A stretch of DNA of 64,000 bases from Bacteroides stercorirosoris (lineage in GTDB: Bacteria; Bacteroidota; Bacteroidia; Bacteroidales; Bacteroidaceae), in assembly GCF_900142015.1 (NCBI RefSeq), contig NZ_FQZN01000017.1:62001-126000 (forward strand), written 5' to 3'. Shown here in pieces: positions 63,403 to 64,000 of this stretch. Position numbers and translations under genes: made by a program. Below the pieces are notes generated by a model. It searched no databases, was not told the DNA's origin, and saw only the letters and a list, made by a program, of their open reading frames with translations. The first letter of the stretch is position 1, and each line of letters opens with the position of its first letter.

Positions 63403-64000
63403 TTACTTCACTTCCTCAAAATCAGCATCCTGCACATTATCACCATGCTTGCTATTATCCTGAGCACCGCCAGCTTGTCCGGCATTCATATCAGGACCAG
63501 CCTGGGCACCACCTTGTGCACCGCTTTGTGCATACATCTCAGCGCTTGCAGCCTGGAATGCAGTGTTCAATTCTGCCATTGCAGTATCTACCGCAGCCAA
63601 ATCCTGTGCTTTGTGAGCGTCTTTCAGTTTCTGCAAAGCAGACTCAATCGGAGCTTTCTTTTCAGCCGGCAGCTTGTCGCCTAATTCCTTCAACTGATTT
63701 TCAGTAGTGAAAATCATTGAGTCAGCCTGGTTCAGCTTATCAATCTTCTCACGTTCTTTCTTATCAGCTTCAGCATTAGCTTCAGCCTCAGCCTTCATTC
63801 TGTCAATCTCGTCTTTGCTCAAACCGCTGGAAGCCTCGATACGGATTGCTTGTTCCTTACCGGTAGCCTTATCCTTGGCAGATACCTTCAAGATACCATT
63901 AGCATCGATGTCAAACGTTACCTCAATCTGAGGAACACCACGACGAGCCGGAGCAATACCTGTCAGATTGAACTGACCGATGGATTTGTTCTGCGCAGCC
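63403..64000 (-). CDS. dnaK: Chaperone DnaK (Hsp70), C-terminal part
   Basis: The last 199 residues of DnaK; the start lies beyond the right edge. The substrate-binding domain reads [41 protein letters not shown], followed by the helical lid ([20 protein letters not shown] to EMYAQSG) and a G/A/Q-rich tail ending DADFEEVK, which matches the EEVD-like end of bacterial DnaK. It is an ATP-dependent chaperone of the cytosol. Confidence 0.96.
   Translation of the reverse strand, partial: AAQNKSIGQFNLTGIAPARRGVPQIEVTFDIDANGILKVSAKDKATGKEQAIRIEASSGLSKDEIDRMKAEAEANAEADKKEREKIDKLNQADSMIFTTENQLKELGDKLPAEKKAPIESALQKLKDAHKAQDLAAVDTAMAELNTAFQAASAEMYAQSGAQGGAQAGPDMNAGQAGGAQDNSKHGDNVQDADFEEVK

Overview
The window looks like a chromosome segment of a gut Bacteroidales, most likely a Bacteroides species. 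The reasons are promoters of the Bacteroides type (TTTG, 19-21 bases, TAnnTTTG), TonB-dependent receptor and SusC-style plug domains, NigD-like, PepSY-like and other Bacteroides-restricted families, several ECF sigma/anti-sigma pairs, LytS/LytTR regulators and almost no Shine-Dalgarno signal. The left edge cuts a class I fructose-bisphosphate aldolase and the right edge cuts dnaK.

Layout. 0-5.6 kb: aldolase, GNAT, an arsenic pair (arsR-arsM) with clear operators, an AraC regulator divergent from a nitroreductase, a tRNA-Ser and a 22-bp tandem array. 5.8-9 kb: pflB-pflA behind a perfect palindrome. 9-17.4 kb: ECF sigma factor with a trans-envelope anti-sigma/beta-barrel protein, a NigD lipoprotein, two more tRNA-Ser genes, an AlkZ-like protein, mutS2 and sdaA. 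17.4-22.4 kb: a PepSY/two-component cluster and a metallophosphoesterase. 22.4-23.3 kb: a graveyard holding an ISAs1-family transposase relic. 23.3-33.6 kb, all on the minus strand: a redox and transport locus of LytS/LytTR regulators, TonB-dependent receptor, small membrane transporter-like protein, polyferredoxin, exported aldo/keto reductase-ferredoxin, MBL hydrolase and a flavodoxin-ferredoxin gene broken by one in-frame TGA.

33.8-44.9 kb is accessory in character: HigBA-type and HEPN/MNT toxin-antitoxin modules, a second 22-bp array, a MATE pump behind a candidate attenuator with a leader peptide, flavodoxin and aldo/keto reductase, and a second LytS/LytTR block. That block lies between an intact hxlR gene and a dead copy of its promoter and first codons. 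45-50.7 kb: TrkA/TrkH potassium uptake, a stand-alone TrpB2 and a ClC channel. 50.7-55 kb: an ECF sigma/anti-sigma/Spy-like/outer-membrane receptor operon. 55-56.4 kb: a non-coding kilobase with the third 22-bp array, hairpins, a 204-bp inverted-repeat element and a candidate small RNA. 56.6-64 kb: DUF4421 and DUF4250 proteins, a FecR/ECF system whose STN-domain partner has no barrel, an amidase, a frameshifted AraC remnant and dnaK.

The most unusual signals are these: three intergenic arrays that share an exact 22-bp period but have unrelated consensus sequences; the leader peptide and terminator in front of the MATE gene; the single TGA in the flavodoxin-ferredoxin gene; and the hxlR relic that brackets a regulatory block. 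Family names are from recognition of motifs only; no database search was possible.
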